In this document: positions 46,190-55,488 of the stretch, in pieces
Position numbering within the stretch: the stretch's first letter is position 1
Layout: each line of letters opens with the position of its first letter
Source: Cytobacillus horneckiae
GTDB lineage: Bacteria > Bacillota > Bacilli > Bacillales > Cytobacillaceae
DNA length: 64,000 nt
Assembly (NCBI RefSeq): GCF_002835735.1
Contig: NZ_PISD01000036.1
Span: 57,668 to 121,667, forward strand
Reading direction: 5' to 3'
The notes under the pieces: generated by a model
Databases searched by the model: none
What the model was told of the DNA's origin: nothing
The model's input: only the letters and a program-made list of their open reading frames with translations
Program-made: the position numbers and the translations under genes

Positions 46190-46348
46190 CTAAAGGATTG
46201 CCCGCTGAAAATGCTCCATCGGATCGTTTCTTTCCACACTTAACCATAACGCCTTTTCATCAGTTGCCAGCATAAATAGTGTTTTTGATTCCGGTCCTTT
46301 TCCATCCGCATTAATTGTATTGCTGCCTGAAAACTTGCATCGATTCAT
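46190..46348 (-). CDS. 52-residue reading frame overlapping yuiC end
   Basis: From ATG 46348 the frame reads [16 protein letters not shown], then [35 protein letters not shown] and a stop. Its start lies inside the last codons of yuiC in another frame, a 38-base overlap. Amino acid content is protein-like. No strong ribosome site is visible, so it may be a coupled small gene or the last part of a lost gene. I recognise no family. Confidence 0.4.
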   Translation of the reverse strand: MNRCKFSGSNTINADGKGPESKTLFMLATDEKALWLSVERNDPMEHFQRAIL

Positions 46349-47015
46349 TTTCATTCAATTCGGTTAATTGGTCTTCTGTTAAAGTGCCGTCGCCCATCGA
46401 GATAATATACACATCCAATGTCTTCTTACCCCATAGATTATAAACATCATCGACTGTTTCGTAATAGAGATCCAATTTATTCCCTTTAATTGCACCGCCT
46501 TTATCAGCGACCACACCATATCCATAGTCTGGAATAAATAAAATCGTCCCTATTGGAAAAACATTTAAATCAGCTGCTATTGTAGAATATAAGTCCCTTT
46601 TAACTTTTACGCCTGAATAAGTAATGCCGAATTCAGGATGGTCTGGATTTTTCCCTGTCGATTCAAAATAAGCAGTATATCCAGTTGCTACAACTTCCTT
46701 CGCTGAATATTGAGTCCAGTCTACAGAATCTTCCAATGACGGGATTTCTTCAACAACCGCCGTGCTTGAAGAGATTTTTGATTCTGAACTCACAGCTTCT
46801 CTTAATTGTTTAAAAGCTACTCCAACTGTTTTTAATGCGTGATTGAAGGTAAACCAATCTTCTTCCTTATTTGCTTTTAACGATAAATCTTCATTAACAT
46901 ATTCTGCAAATTGTTTTGCTTCAACACCAGAAATAGAATGAAAGGTTGTTAATAAGGCTGCAATAAAGAACACCGACATCATTGCCCTTTTTGCCCATTT
47001 TTTTATTAAAATCAT
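46311..47015 (-). CDS. yuiC: 3D domain protein YuiC
   Basis: A 234-residue exported protein with a C-terminal 3D domain, the fold of MltA-like lytic transglycosylases and stationary-phase Sps proteins. [24 protein letters not shown] and [22 protein letters not shown] carry the conserved aspartates. A basic N terminus plus hydrophobic segment ([16 protein letters not shown]) is a signal peptide. ATG 47015 with GGGAGGAG. It probably acts on peptidoglycan in spore or muropeptide turnover. Confidence 0.88.
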   Translation of the reverse strand: MILIKKWAKRAMMSVFFIAALLTTFHSISGVEAKQFAEYVNEDLSLKANKEEDWFTFNHALKTVGVAFKQLREAVSSESKISSSTAVVEEIPSLEDSVDWTQYSAKEVVATGYTAYFESTGKNPDHPEFGITYSGVKVKRDLYSTIAADLNVFPIGTILFIPDYGYGVVADKGGAIKGNKLDLYYETVDDVYNLWGKKTLDVYIISMGDGTLTEDQLTELNENESMQVFRQQYN

Positions 47016-47149
47016 TAAAAAATCACTCCTCCCAACAATAGTCATTTCCCATATTGCTGAGAAATATTCATATTTTATAAGAGAATAAACAAACATACGT
47101 TCTATTTCAAGCAAAAAAAGAAAAACCCTGCCTTTTGCAGAGCTCTACT

Positions 47150-47473
47150 TTAAAACATTTGATATCCACGTTTACGAAGCAATCTTATCACAATTCCTGC
47201 TACAATTGCTCCGGCCATTCCGCTGCTTAAAATGAGCACATCCGCCACTGCAAGGCTGGTAATTTCAGTCCAAAGGCTCGAAAAAGCTGCTTTAGTATCA
47301 GTAAAATATTCAATAAAACGAACTTTATCAATAATTCTAATCGTAACTATTGGATAAATAACTGCCATAATCCACGACATTCTTAAAAGCATATTCAATA
47401 TAAATCCAATTCCGAAAAATAACACGAAAAAGAGAAGCATGGAAATTGGCAATACGAAAATAGTCATTTGCAT
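47150..47473 (-). CDS. yuiB: Membrane protein YuiB
   Basis: A 107-residue membrane protein with three hydrophobic segments (LLFFVLFFGIGFILNMLLRMSWIMAVIYPIV is typical of YuiB). Function unknown. AAAGGGAGG precedes the ATG by about 11 bases. It precedes yuiC on the same strand, as in B. subtilis. Confidence 0.85.
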   Translation of the reverse strand: MQMTIFVLPISMLLFFVLFFGIGFILNMLLRMSWIMAVIYPIVTIRIIDKVRFIEYFTDTKAAFSSLWTEITSLAVADVLILSSGMAGAIVAGIVIRLLRKRGYQMF

Positions 47474-47581
47474 AAAAGCTTGTCCTCCCTTTGCACATCA
47501 ATATTTAGTGTACTGAATGTACATTTGCGAGTCAATAAAAAGAATGATTATTCACCTAATTAATAGAATAAGAAAAACATA

Positions 47582-47613
47582 AAAAACCTCCGCTATCATT
47601 AGCGAAGGTTTCA
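47582..47613 (-). terminator. yuiA terminator
   Basis: Read leftwards AACCTTCGCTA and TAGCGGAGGTT pair with a four-base loop, followed by TTTT. Confidence 0.88.
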
Positions 47614-47620
47614 TTAAGTT

Positions 47621-47746
47621 CTATTCTTTCGTTTTTCCGGAACCGCCGCAGCAGGCGCATGTTTCAGATCCACCAAGGATTAGTTGAAAATATCCTTTAC
47701 CTGAGCAATAGATGCATACTTTTGATTCATAATTTTTTACTGTCAT
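47621..47746 (-). CDS. yuiA: Small zinc-ribbon-like protein YuiA
   Basis: A 41-residue protein. CIYCSGKGYFQL and CACCGGSGK form two CxxCxGxG half-sites like those of the DnaJ zinc domain, so one zinc is expected to be bound. It matches YuiA in size and order. The second ATG (47746) is used since GGGAG is 9 bases upstream; the first ATG touches that site. It is too short for most automated gene lists. Confidence 0.85.
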   Translation of the reverse strand: MTVKNYESKVCIYCSGKGYFQLILGGSETCACCGGSGKTKE

Positions 47747-47910
47747 GTTGTTCATCTCCCTTGGAATAATTGAATTTTCTGATAATAACTAAATGATACA
47801 GAAAAATAAGAAAAATGAAAAGGTTTAAAAACGAGTAAAAACTGCTTATGTAAACGTATACAAGTATATATTGCTTGATTTATCTTCATATATCTTAAAA
47901 TATCAGAACA

Positions 47911-48402
47911 TTATAAAAATAGTTTATAGCTTGTATACCCAAACTGATCGCCAGGGTTAATTCCATGAATCGCTGCTTTTACCTCTGCATCAGTCTTTTC
48001 GAGAATATATTTGATCATGATGGATGAATCTTCACTTCTAATTAATTCCATTGGATCCAAAAATTGAACATCAAATAATTCATCTTCTTGAATCTTAATT
48101 ATCTGTTTTTCGGTCGCTTCCATAAGAAAGATCAACATATTGTCACTTATTTCTGATTGTATGACGCCTGTTCTTAAACCGATAAGGCCTTTTACTTTAC
48201 AATTAATTCCTGTTTCCTCTTTCATTTCCCTCACGATTGCTTCATCTACCGTTTCTCCAGCATTCACAAAACCTGCTGGGAGAGACCATTTTCCTTTTAA
48301 GCCACCATATCGTTTTTTCACAACAAGCCATTCTTGTTCTGCATTAATAAGTAGACCTGTGACCCCTAGCCATACATTCCCTCGTTTATTTTTCCCGCTC
48401 AT
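47911..48402 (-). CDS. NUDIX hydrolase
   Basis: A 163-residue pyrophosphatase. The NUDIX box is GFVNAGETVDEAIVREMKEETGI, with the metal-binding REMKEE. The substrate is unknown. ATG 48402 is chosen over a longer frame because GGAGG is 7 bases upstream and the family N terminus follows. The gene lies downstream of yumB after that gene's terminator. Confidence 0.88.
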   Translation of the reverse strand: MSGKNKRGNVWLGVTGLLINAEQEWLVVKKRYGGLKGKWSLPAGFVNAGETVDEAIVREMKEETGINCKVKGLIGLRTGVIQSEISDNMLIFLMEATEKQIIKIQEDELFDVQFLDPMELIRSEDSSIMIKYILEKTDAEVKAAIHGINPGDQFGYTSYKLFL

Positions 48403-48442
48403 GTTTATCCTCCAATATAGATTTTTCATAGCAAAATATAAA

Positions 48443-48474
48443 AAAGGAGCAAACCATTGACAGTCTGCTCCTTC
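48443..48474 (-). terminator. yumB terminator
   Basis: Read leftwards GGAGCA and TGCTCC pair around a 20-base loop with partial inner pairing (GACTGTCAATGGTT), followed by T6. Confidence 0.75.
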
Positions 48475-48499
48475 GTTGTTTTTTATATCAAAGTACAAC

Positions 48500-49717
48500 T
48501 TATTTTAATACGTTAAATTTACCTTTTTTCGCTACTAGAGAAGCCCCGCCAATCATATATAGCGCACGGTTGTCGATCATTTTCTTCATAAATGAAGCTT
48601 TAGTGCCGACCAATTTTTTGCCGAAAGCAACACCAATTGCATCGTCATCACCTAAAGAGCATACAGTACCTTTGTTGTCATACTTAAATGTTTCAAGCTC
48701 TTTATTATGGAGTAATGCTGCTAAATTGCGCGCAACAACTTCACCTTGCTGCATTGCAATTTGAGCAGTAGGTGGGTATGGACGGTCGATCTCCTCATTA
48801 ATCACTAGAGAGCTGTCTCCAATGATAAAGATATTATCATGACCTGGTGCTCTTAAGTTTGCATCAACTTTTACACGGCCGCGCATTGCTTCAAATCCAG
48901 ATTTTTCAATGATTGCATTGCCGCGAATACCAGCTGCCCAAACAACTGTACCAGCTTTAATTTCTTCTACATCGTTTTCGCCTTTAGCAACAATGATGCC
49001 GTCAGGAGTTCCTTCTTTAATTGCCGTACCAATACGGAATTGAACCCCCTTCTTCTCTAGGTGAGCAACTGCATATTCCACTAGTTCTGGATCAAATCCT
49101 GGAAGAACCATTGGCGCTGCTTCAACACAGATCACTTTAACTTTTTCAAAGTCAACATCATACTCTTTGCAAAGCTCAGGGATGCGATTTCCAAGTTCGC
49201 CAAGGAATTCAATACCTGTAAAGCCAGCTCCGCCAACAACAATTGTAAGGCGAGTATCGTCTTTTTCTTTCTCAGTGTTATAAGTAGCAAATTGATATTC
49301 AATATGCTCGCGAATTTGACGTGCTGAATTCACGTTTGAGATTGAGAAAGCGTATTCTTTTAATCCTTTAATTCCGAACGTTTCTGACTCTCCGCCAAGT
49401 GAAACAACTAAATAGTCATATTCTAATTCGCCTTTTTCAAGGAGAACTTTTTTCTCTTCTGTCTTAATCTCAACAGCTGTACCTTTAACGAACTCGATTT
49501 TGCTGTTGTCGATAACCTTGCTAATATCATAACGTACACGGTCATGATGTAATGTACCAGCTGAAGCTTCATGAAGCCATGTAGTTTCATAATGGTAATC
49601 ATTTTTATTTACTAAAATAATCTCTGCATCATTGGCACCGACAGCTTTTTGCAAGCGCGTTGCTGTCATTAATCCACCGTAACCTGCACCTAAAATAACG
49701 ATCTTTGGCTTTCTCAA
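48500..49717 (-). CDS. yumB: Type II NADH dehydrogenase
   Basis: FAD-dependent, non-proton-pumping NADH:quinone oxidoreductase at the inner face of the membrane. The 405-residue protein has the FAD site [17 protein letters not shown], the NADH site [18 protein letters not shown] and the second FAD motif [12 protein letters not shown]. The end [17 protein letters not shown] is amphipathic, as needed for membrane contact. Start is the TTG at 49717, giving MRKPKIVIL like B. subtilis YumB, beneath GGTGGAAG. The 451 bases between it and the divergent yumC have no gene. Confidence 0.92.
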   Translation of the reverse strand: MRKPKIVILGAGYGGLMTATRLQKAVGANDAEIILVNKNDYHYETTWLHEASAGTLHHDRVRYDISKVIDNSKIEFVKGTAVEIKTEEKKVLLEKGELEYDYLVVSLGGESETFGIKGLKEYAFSISNVNSARQIREHIEYQFATYNTEKEKDDTRLTIVVGGAGFTGIEFLGELGNRIPELCKEYDVDFEKVKVICVEAAPMVLPGFDPELVEYAVAHLEKKGVQFRIGTAIKEGTPDGIIVAKGENDVEEIKAGTVVWAAGIRGNAIIEKSGFEAMRGRVKVDANLRAPGHDNIFIIGDSSLVINEEIDRPYPPTAQIAMQQGEVVARNLAALLHNKELETFKYDNKGTVCSLGDDDAIGVAFGKKLVGTKASFMKKMIDNRALYMIGGASLVAKKGKFNVLK

Positions 49718-50168
49718 GTGTATCACTTCCACCTTTAAAAATTATTTTATAGTTCTTCTTATTCTCTTCCATTCCATCATATTATATGAAAACAGAAGTT
49801 TGTGATTTTATTCACTAAGAAGTTCAAAAAAATGTTCGAAAAATGTCACAAAAAATTAATATTATATCTCCTACTTCATATTATTCCTTTTCGACACTAT
49901 TTTCAAGCTAAAATCTTACTTTGAGAATTTTAAGATATTTTCCATATATCTATGTTCAATTTACTAAAACTGCGCCTTTCGGTAACGCTTACATAAATAA
50001 GTCAATTGGAAAAAAACATGGACTTTTCTCCACTTTTTCCCTTTAATTATTTAAAGGATTAAAAAAATTCAGTGTTGCAGCTGTAATAGCAACTGCAAAT
50101 ATTACAGAACTTCATTCATTTATGGTAAAATTATAAAAACAATCTTAATTTACTCGGGGGGATATAGT

Positions 50169-51161
50169 GTGAGCACAGAGCAGAAAATCTATGATATAAC
50201 GATTATCGGAGGGGGCCCTACAGGCTTATTCACAGCTTTTTACGGCGGAATGAGACAAGCCTCTGTTAATATAATAGAAAGTTTACCACAGCTTGGCGGA
50301 CAACTTTCAGCGCTTTATCCAGAGAAATATATTTATGATGTAGCTGGGTTCCCAAAAATTCGCGCACAAGAATTGATCGATAATCTAAAGGAACAAATGG
50401 CGAAGTTTGACCCAACAATTTCTTTGGAGCAATCTGTAGAAACACTTGAGAAGCAAGCGGACGGCACCTTTAAAATTTCCACAGACAAAGAGGTTCATTA
50501 TTCTAAATCAGTCATTATTACAGCTGGAAATGGCGCATTTCAACCTCGCCGCCTAGAGCTTGAAAGCGCCAGGCAGTATGAAGGTAAAAACCTTCATTAC
50601 TTTATCGATGACTTAAACCATTTTGCCGGTAAAAAAGTTGTTGTATTTGGTGGCGGAGATTCTGCCGTAGACTGGGCATTAATGCTTGAGCCAATCGCTG
50701 AAAAAGTAACGATTGTTCATCGTAGAGATAAATTCCGCGCCCATGAACATAGTGTCGAAAACCTGCACAATTCTAGAGTGGATGTTAAAACACCATATAT
50801 TCCTTCTGAGTTAGTCGGTGATGAGAACGGAATTAATCAAGTTATCTTAGAAAAAGTAGGCGAAGAGGAGAAAGAAGTTTTCGATGTTGATGCAGTAATT
50901 GTAAACTATGGATTTGTCTCTTCCCTTGGCCCAATTAAAGATTGGGGATTTGAAATCGAAAAAAATTCAATCGTCGTAAATCAAAAGATGGAAACAAATA
51001 TTGAAGGTGTATATGCAGCTGGAGATATTTGTACGTATGATGGCAAAGTTAAATTAATTGCCTGCGGCTTCGGTGAGGCTCCTGTTGCTGTCAGCCATGC
51101 AAAAACATATATCGATCCGAAAGCAAGAGTTCAGCCTAAACATAGTACTTCAATGTTTTAA
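50169..51161 (+). CDS. yumC: Ferredoxin/flavodoxin-NADP+ reductase
   Basis: Thioredoxin-reductase-like ferredoxin-NADP+ reductase, 330 residues, supplying low-potential electrons and linked in B. subtilis to iron metabolism. Motifs: FAD site [23 protein letters not shown] site [15 protein letters not shown] and the C-terminal [25 protein letters not shown]. It lacks the CxxC of thioredoxin reductase. Starts at GTG 50169 with GGGGGATA. Confidence 0.94.
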   Translation: MSTEQKIYDITIIGGGPTGLFTAFYGGMRQASVNIIESLPQLGGQLSALYPEKYIYDVAGFPKIRAQELIDNLKEQMAKFDPTISLEQSVETLEKQADGTFKISTDKEVHYSKSVIITAGNGAFQPRRLELESARQYEGKNLHYFIDDLNHFAGKKVVVFGGGDSAVDWALMLEPIAEKVTIVHRRDKFRAHEHSVENLHNSRVDVKTPYIPSELVGDENGINQVILEKVGEEEKEVFDVDAVIVNYGFVSSLGPIKDWGFEIEKNSIVVNQKMETNIEGVYAAGDICTYDGKVKLIACGFGEAPVAVSHAKTYIDPKARVQPKHSTSMF

Positions 51162-51167
51162 TTTAAA

Positions 51168-51197
51168 AGTCCTTGGATGGTTCCGAGGGCTTTTTTT
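51168..51197 (+). terminator. yumC terminator
   Basis: AGTCCTTGG and CCGAGGGCT pair, followed by T7. Confidence 0.85.
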
Positions 51198-51221
51198 GAA
51201 CAGATGCTGTAAAAAAGCAAA

Positions 51222-51251
51222 AATCAATTACCTTAATGGCAATTGATTTTT
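51222..51251 (-). terminator. Original yutM terminator
   Basis: AAATCAATT and AATTGATTT form a 9-bp stem just past the yutM stop. Confidence 0.65.
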
Positions 51252-51270
51252 AAATTAATCAAGCATTTAT

Positions 51271-51372
51271 TTAGCACTCTTCAGGCGTTCCAACCTTTGT
51301 TGCTGTTCTAAAAGAAGAGCCGCAGCCGCAATTGGCGATCGCATTCGGATTGTCGATGGTGAATCCCTCGTT
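51271..51372 (-). pseudogene. yutM: 3' end of yutM (HesB/ErpA family), element junction
   Basis: The last 33 codons of an A-type iron-sulfur carrier: NEGFTIDNPNAIANCGC, then GSSFRTATKVGTPEEC and a stop. These hold the two conserved cysteines of the GCG motif. Upstream, an in-frame TAA (51378-51376) and unrelated phage-like sequence replace the rest of the gene. This is best explained as the host side of an attachment site. The body of the gene, with an end supplied by the element, should lie beyond the right edge. Confidence 0.85.
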
Positions 51373-51623
51373 CAGTTAAACGGTAGATTAAACGTGATAA
51401 TATCAACGTTTAATGCCGTATTCGACGATTGTTATTGTTCTTTCAGATTAATAATATCGCTCAATCATAGCGATGGATTACGTTAACTCAATATTACCCA
51501 AAGTTTTCCGATAACACAAGCGATATTTGCATCGAATGCGTCATTATTCACGAATCAAAAGTTAACTGCGTCAGAATCGCGTTCACAAGCGTTATGTATC
51601 GACCGCCCGAAGGCGACCTCTCA

Positions 51624-52058
51624 TTAATTCAGCAGCTTATCCAATTCAGCCAGCTCACGGCTAATATCTTCGCGCGTCACACGTACTCTTGACGTCGGCT
51701 CTTCCGATTTAACAATTTCCTTCTTATCGACTAGGCGACCGGACAACTTGAAGTATAGCTCTAGCGCCTTCATCGACGGAATGCCGTTGCTAGAACGTCC
51801 TTCTATCGACTCCTTAAGCTTTGCGACAGCCGTCGGCATGAAGTTATCAAGCGCATGATCCGCTAAATAAGTCTGATAAAGCGTAAAGTATCTGTCTTGA
51901 CGCCAAGTATAGAGCGTGCGCACCGTAACCCCAAGCCCTTCCGCTATTTCCTCATAGCTTCGTTTACTTTTGCCGGCAAACTCGTTGTCTACTAGTGCCT
52001 GCGCCGCCTTCATTTGTTCCGGTGTTAGTTGCGATTTAATTTCTCCAAGTGTAATCAT
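51624..52058 (-). CDS. phBC6A51-family helix-turn-helix protein
   Basis: A 144-residue protein. KRSYEEIAEGLGVTVRTLYTWRQD is the HTH of the phBC6A51 family, found in Bacillus phages and often taken to be a small-terminase-like DNA-binding protein. The C-terminal part is acidic (EDISRELAELDKLLN). Its ATG shares a base with the previous gene's stop (TAATG). It is the last gene before the yutM junction. Confidence 0.8.
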   Translation of the reverse strand: MITLGEIKSQLTPEQMKAAQALVDNEFAGKSKRSYEEIAEGLGVTVRTLYTWRQDRYFTLYQTYLADHALDNFMPTAVAKLKESIEGRSSNGIPSMKALELYFKLSGRLVDKKEIVKSEEPTSRVRVTREDISRELAELDKLLN

Positions 52059-52618
52059 TATAAATCCCCCTCAATTTCCGCGTAACGTTCGCGCCACTTA
52101 TCCATTAACGATTCGTCGGACCTGTAGCGTTCGCATTCTGCTTTTAAATCATCTATTTCAGTCGAATGGTTGACGCCGTGCTCTATTGACGGCTTCTTGC
52201 CCATTTTGATTAATCTAATAAACTGATGAAGCTGGCGGACTGCCTTTTCGACCGTGCCGTCATATGTGTCGTTGTTTAAGCGAATTATTAAGGCAAGTGC
52301 TCTGCCCGTAAATATCGCCCATAGTTTAGCCTCACGCCCGCCAGTTCCCGCTGTTTGGCCAATAAGTTTCAGCCCATCAAAGTAACGGTCTAGCTTCGAA
52401 GTATCAATCGGGTGCACTTCGTCTGTCTCGTTTAATATTTGCGTATATTTAACAATGTATGGCAGATAATCCGGTATATTCTCCGCGAGCACTATTGCGG
52501 CAGCATATGGCAAGAATGGCTCGGGCGGATCGGCTGGCTTGCCGGCTGCTATCCGTTCCCGGCGCATCTGTTCTATCCTTGCGGTTAATTCCGCCATGGT
52601 CGCTTGATGATTGCTCAT
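52058..52618 (-). CDS. Phage-element protein of unknown function
   Basis: A 186-residue protein. N-terminal helix (MAELTARIEQMRRERIAAGK), central AKLWAIFTGRALALIIRLNNDTYDGT, and acidic coiled end. No signal, no known domain. AAGGAGG before ATG 52618. It is coupled to the HTH gene by a one-base overlap, so it may work with it in DNA binding or packaging; this is inference from position only. Confidence 0.65.
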   Translation of the reverse strand: MSNHQATMAELTARIEQMRRERIAAGKPADPPEPFLPYAAAIVLAENIPDYLPYIVKYTQILNETDEVHPIDTSKLDRYFDGLKLIGQTAGTGGREAKLWAIFTGRALALIIRLNNDTYDGTVEKAVRQLHQFIRLIKMGKKPSIEHGVNHSTEIDDLKAECERYRSDESLMDKWRERYAEIEGDL

Positions 52619-52651
52619 ATTTTTCCTCCTTGACGCATCAAAAAAGACGCC

Positions 52652-52924
52652 TTATTTGGCGTCATGTTTTGTATATTTATTTGATTTTTCTTGCACTAAT
52701 ACTTCGTCAGTCATAAAATGATATGTTGCTCCATTAATTGAATACGACTCGCCTTCCCAAATACCACGGTTAATAGCTGACCAATTTTTCTTTTTCGCAT
52801 TAGTCTCTTCCTTAAAGAAATGCGCAGCTTCTTGGATACTATTGCATTCTCGGATAAGCGCTTCTCCTTTATAAATATTAACTGGAATTGCAACGTTATT
52901 TGTCTTTTTCGGTCTAATTCGCAT
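52652..52924 (-). CDS. NUMOD1-like small protein
   Basis: A 90-residue basic protein. The segment VNIYKGEALIRECNSIQEAAHFF followed by NRGIWEGESYSINGATYHF resembles the NUMOD1 DNA-binding repeat normally found beside homing-nuclease domains; here no nuclease domain is attached. ATG 52924 is used, GGAG being 8 bases away. Confidence 0.55.
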   Translation of the reverse strand: MRIRPKKTNNVAIPVNIYKGEALIRECNSIQEAAHFFKEETNAKKKNWSAINRGIWEGESYSINGATYHFMTDEVLVQEKSNKYTKHDAK

Positions 52925-52957
52925 TGTACACACTCCATCGAAAGTTAAAGTAACGCA

Positions 52958-53392
52958 TTAATTAGAATCTCTCAAAGCTTCTGCATGTTCCATTTTACTC
53001 TTCGCTTCGTCATAATTTTCGTTTTTCACACTAACTCCTGCGTTTGCTATCAATTTTAAATACTCTTCTTTTTCCGGATGCTTTGACGTCAACTCAGCGC
53101 CAAATACATACAAATAGTTGCCCCATTCGGATGTTAGCTCTCCTGCTTCATAAAGACGGAAAAACTCTTCCTCCAATGGTTCCGCATATTCTAGCGAATA
53201 GACTTCTTTACCACCTTCAACTAAATCGTATACCTCTTGTGCTGTATACTTTTCCCACGGCACATCTTCAGCCTTTGCGGTAACTACGTCAGCGCTTGCT
53301 TTGACTTCTTTGCTTTTATCATCTTCCGTAGACTCATTTGCGCAAGCAGTTAATAGTAAAAGTAGCGCCAACATAGTTAATTTCCGCATCAT
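52958..53392 (-). CDS. Element-encoded lipoprotein
   Basis: A 144-residue protein with signal and lipobox (MLALLLLLTACAN) and a mostly acidic helical mature part (VPWEKYTAQEVYDLVEGGKEVYSLEYAEPLEE). Lipoproteins on prophages often change the cell surface or block further infection; no evidence beyond the signal supports that here. AGGTG precedes the paired ATGs. Confidence 0.75.
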   Translation of the reverse strand: MMRKLTMLALLLLLTACANESTEDDKSKEVKASADVVTAKAEDVPWEKYTAQEVYDLVEGGKEVYSLEYAEPLEEEFFRLYEAGELTSEWGNYLYVFGAELTSKHPEKEEYLKLIANAGVSVKNENYDEAKSKMEHAEALRDSN

Positions 53393-53437
53393 CCATCACC
53401 TTTTTTACTTAAATTATACCATGAAGGCAATACGAAT

Positions 53438-53998
53438 TTACATAGTTTTGTTAACAATTCCTAGTAATGTACATTCTTTACTTACGCGTATATCTTCAAC
53501 GGACACCTTTTCGATAATACCTTTAATCATTTCCGCCACTTCTTGCGGACTTCCTTCCGGTAACTTCGAAAACTCTTCCGCGATCATGTCGTTAGGATTG
53601 ACGTAAGCATAACTCGATAGCCAGCGAATCTCCCCGTCAGGAATGTCCGTTATATGTTGCGTAAAGTTATCACGATGACTCATTTCAATAAGACGAACGC
53701 GGCCGTCTTTAGCTACACCCGATAACACTATCGTTAGATAGGTATCATCCAGAACCAAGACACGCAACTCTCGTGCGATTTGTTCAACCGTAGCGTTCGA
53801 GGAAAGAGCCGGCAACTGATTAACAAGCTGCATTGTCGCGTCAACGTCGCCAGTAAACCCGACAATTACATTCTGATTGACGTTAAACACCTTTAAGGCT
53901 GCATCGTAATAGACATTATCATCACGAATATGAGTGCATCGGTGGTCACCGGCGATAATTGCGTAATCCTGTGTCGCGATAGTTATAACCAGACTCAT
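53438..53998 (-). CDS. Proteasome/HslV-like Ntn-hydrolase
   Basis: A 186-residue protein whose N-terminal half follows HslV and proteasome beta subunits: MSLVITIATQDYAIIAGDHR aligns with TTIVxVRxxGxVVxAGDGQ, ALKVFNVNQNVIVGFTGDVDATMQL with the K33 region and the VLAGFAGxxADA strand-helix. After Met removal Ser2 would be the N-terminal nucleophile; Asp18 matches D17 and Lys36 is near K33. The second half is shorter (GIIEKVSVEDIRVS). No partner ATPase is seen. Its ATG overlaps the previous stop (ATGA), so it is coupled to the histidine-repeat gene. Peptidase activity is inferred. Confidence 0.72.
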   Translation of the reverse strand: MSLVITIATQDYAIIAGDHRCTHIRDDNVYYDAALKVFNVNQNVIVGFTGDVDATMQLVNQLPALSSNATVEQIARELRVLVLDDTYLTIVLSGVAKDGRVRLIEMSHRDNFTQHITDIPDGEIRWLSSYAYVNPNDMIAEEFSKLPEGSPQEVAEMIKGIIEKVSVEDIRVSKECTLLGIVNKTM

Positions 53999-54675
53999 AA
54001 TGTATATTTCCCCCTCGATTGTAGAAAGAACTGGACATTTAACTGCGCTGCAATTCTGCCCAAATCATTCGGCAATATTTCTACCGTATGCCATCCTCTC
54101 AGTATTTTGTTCTCACTGTCCTTAGCTAAATAAGGAACCAAGTCAATGTTTTCCCCACTAGTTGCAGTATGCGGTATAACATTTCCATCAACCTTAATTT
54201 TTACCGCAGTAGGTAATCGGTCTAATTTATAAATCCCATGATCTATGTCATGACTATGATCCGGTAGTTCGATTTCGTGATGATGATTCGGGATAGATAC
54301 GTCATGGCTGTGGTTCGGTACATTAAAATTGTGCGTGTGTGATGGAATATTTACCGTGTGTGTATGACTCGCTATACTAATGTCATGACTATGATTGAAT
54401 CGATCACCTGGTATCTGGACCTCATGAACATGAGCGCTACTCAAACCTTCCGGAATACCGCTCAATAAATTCAGTTGTGCAAAGTTTCGTGTACTTGTTG
54501 TCGACTGCGTGCCCCCGCCTGAACTAGACGTCTGTGAACTACCACCGCCACTTGCTGTTGACGTGCTTACGCCGCCCCCTGCCGAACTTGTTGCCGTTGT
54601 AGCTCCGCCGCCTTTTGTGGTCTTAACGAGTGCGCCTCCACCTTTTGTTGCGCGCGAATACATGTAATAAACCAT
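53995..54675 (-). CDS. Histidine-repeat fibre-like protein
   Basis: A 226-residue protein in three parts. Residues about 10-60 are Gly/Ser/Thr-rich with repeated GGG blocks (TKGGGA, SAGGGV, SGGGS). Residues about 85-145 contain at least six HxH units with a 9-residue period: NHSHDIS, SHTHTVN, SHTHNFN, NHSHDVS, NHHHEIE, DHSHDID. The C-terminal domain (GWHTVEILPNDLGRIAAQLNVQFFLQ) looks globular. HxH repeats with this spacing form metal-binding beta-helical trimers in phage tail spikes and fibres. AGGAGGG before ATG 54675. Confidence 0.75.
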   Translation of the reverse strand: MVYYMYSRATKGGGALVKTTKGGGATTATSSAGGGVSTSTASGGGSSQTSSSGGGTQSTTSTRNFAQLNLLSGIPEGLSSAHVHEVQIPGDRFNHSHDISIASHTHTVNIPSHTHNFNVPNHSHDVSIPNHHHEIELPDHSHDIDHGIYKLDRLPTAVKIKVDGNVIPHTATSGENIDLVPYLAKDSENKILRGWHTVEILPNDLGRIAAQLNVQFFLQSRGKYTL

Positions 54676-54717
54676 TTAATCCCTCCTAAAATTTAAAAAG
54701 ACGCCCCGAAGGGCACC

Positions 54718-55488
54718 TTATGATTTGGTTATTCCTTTTTCCGCTGCGTCAAACTGCTCTTTGTCGTGAATATAATAGATATTTTGCATATTTCCGTCTG
54801 TATACTGCCTTAAATCTGGAACCTTTGAGCCGATATCGCCGATATGCGACTCTAGCTTCGCAATCCTGCGTCCTAGCTCGCCTTTTCGCTTTTCTAGTAG
54901 GTCGATTTCCACTTGATCCGTCCGCAATCCTTGCCCTGATCCGGCACTAGCTTTCTCGTATAATTGGTAATCGACCTCGATCAACTGACTGCGCAGCTTT
55001 TCAATTTCCTTTTTAACAGGCGTAGTCAGCTCGGCTAGCATCTCCTTAACCTCATATTTAACGGATTCTGCATCAGTCTGTATGCGTTGATAGTCCGCGA
55101 GCTTCTGTAAATACGTCTGCTTTGCCGCCAAGATATCGTCACGAACTTTTTCCGCGTCCTGCGCTTTCTTATTTAGCGCTTTTTCTGCTTCCGTGCGTGC
55201 TTCAACTAGATGAGACGTTAATTCGTCCAGGTCATAGTCGCTAATTTTCGGTAAGTTTGTCGTCAATAACGCTAACTCTTTGCTGGCAACTTCGATTTTT
55301 TCGTCGATTTTATCGATAGCTTTTGCGTCATAAGGCTTGGTAGGGTCGTAGTTTGCGGTTATGTTCGACTTTTGTGCCTCTAATTCCGTCATTTTAGTGC
55401 GTAACTCATGCTCACGGTCCAGATACGCTTGCTTGGTTTCCGATTTCTTTCTTAAAAATGCCTGTGCTTTCGCTAAAAATCCCGCCAT
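54718..55488 (-). CDS. Coiled-coil protein
   Basis: A 256-residue protein that is almost all charged helix (AYLDREHELRTKMTELEAQKS, KALNKKAQDAEKVRDDILAAK, KKEIEKLRSQLIEVDYQL) and long heptad stretches. The end (GNMQNIYYIHDKEQFDAAEK) is less helical. ATG 55488 has GGAGG 9 bases upstream. No family recognised; possible scaffold or structural protein of the element. Confidence 0.7.
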   Translation of the reverse strand: MAGFLAKAQAFLRKKSETKQAYLDREHELRTKMTELEAQKSNITANYDPTKPYDAKAIDKIDEKIEVASKELALLTTNLPKISDYDLDELTSHLVEARTEAEKALNKKAQDAEKVRDDILAAKQTYLQKLADYQRIQTDAESVKYEVKEMLAELTTPVKKEIEKLRSQLIEVDYQLYEKASAGSGQGLRTDQVEIDLLEKRKGELGRRIAKLESHIGDIGSKVPDLRQYTDGNMQNIYYIHDKEQFDAAEKGITKS

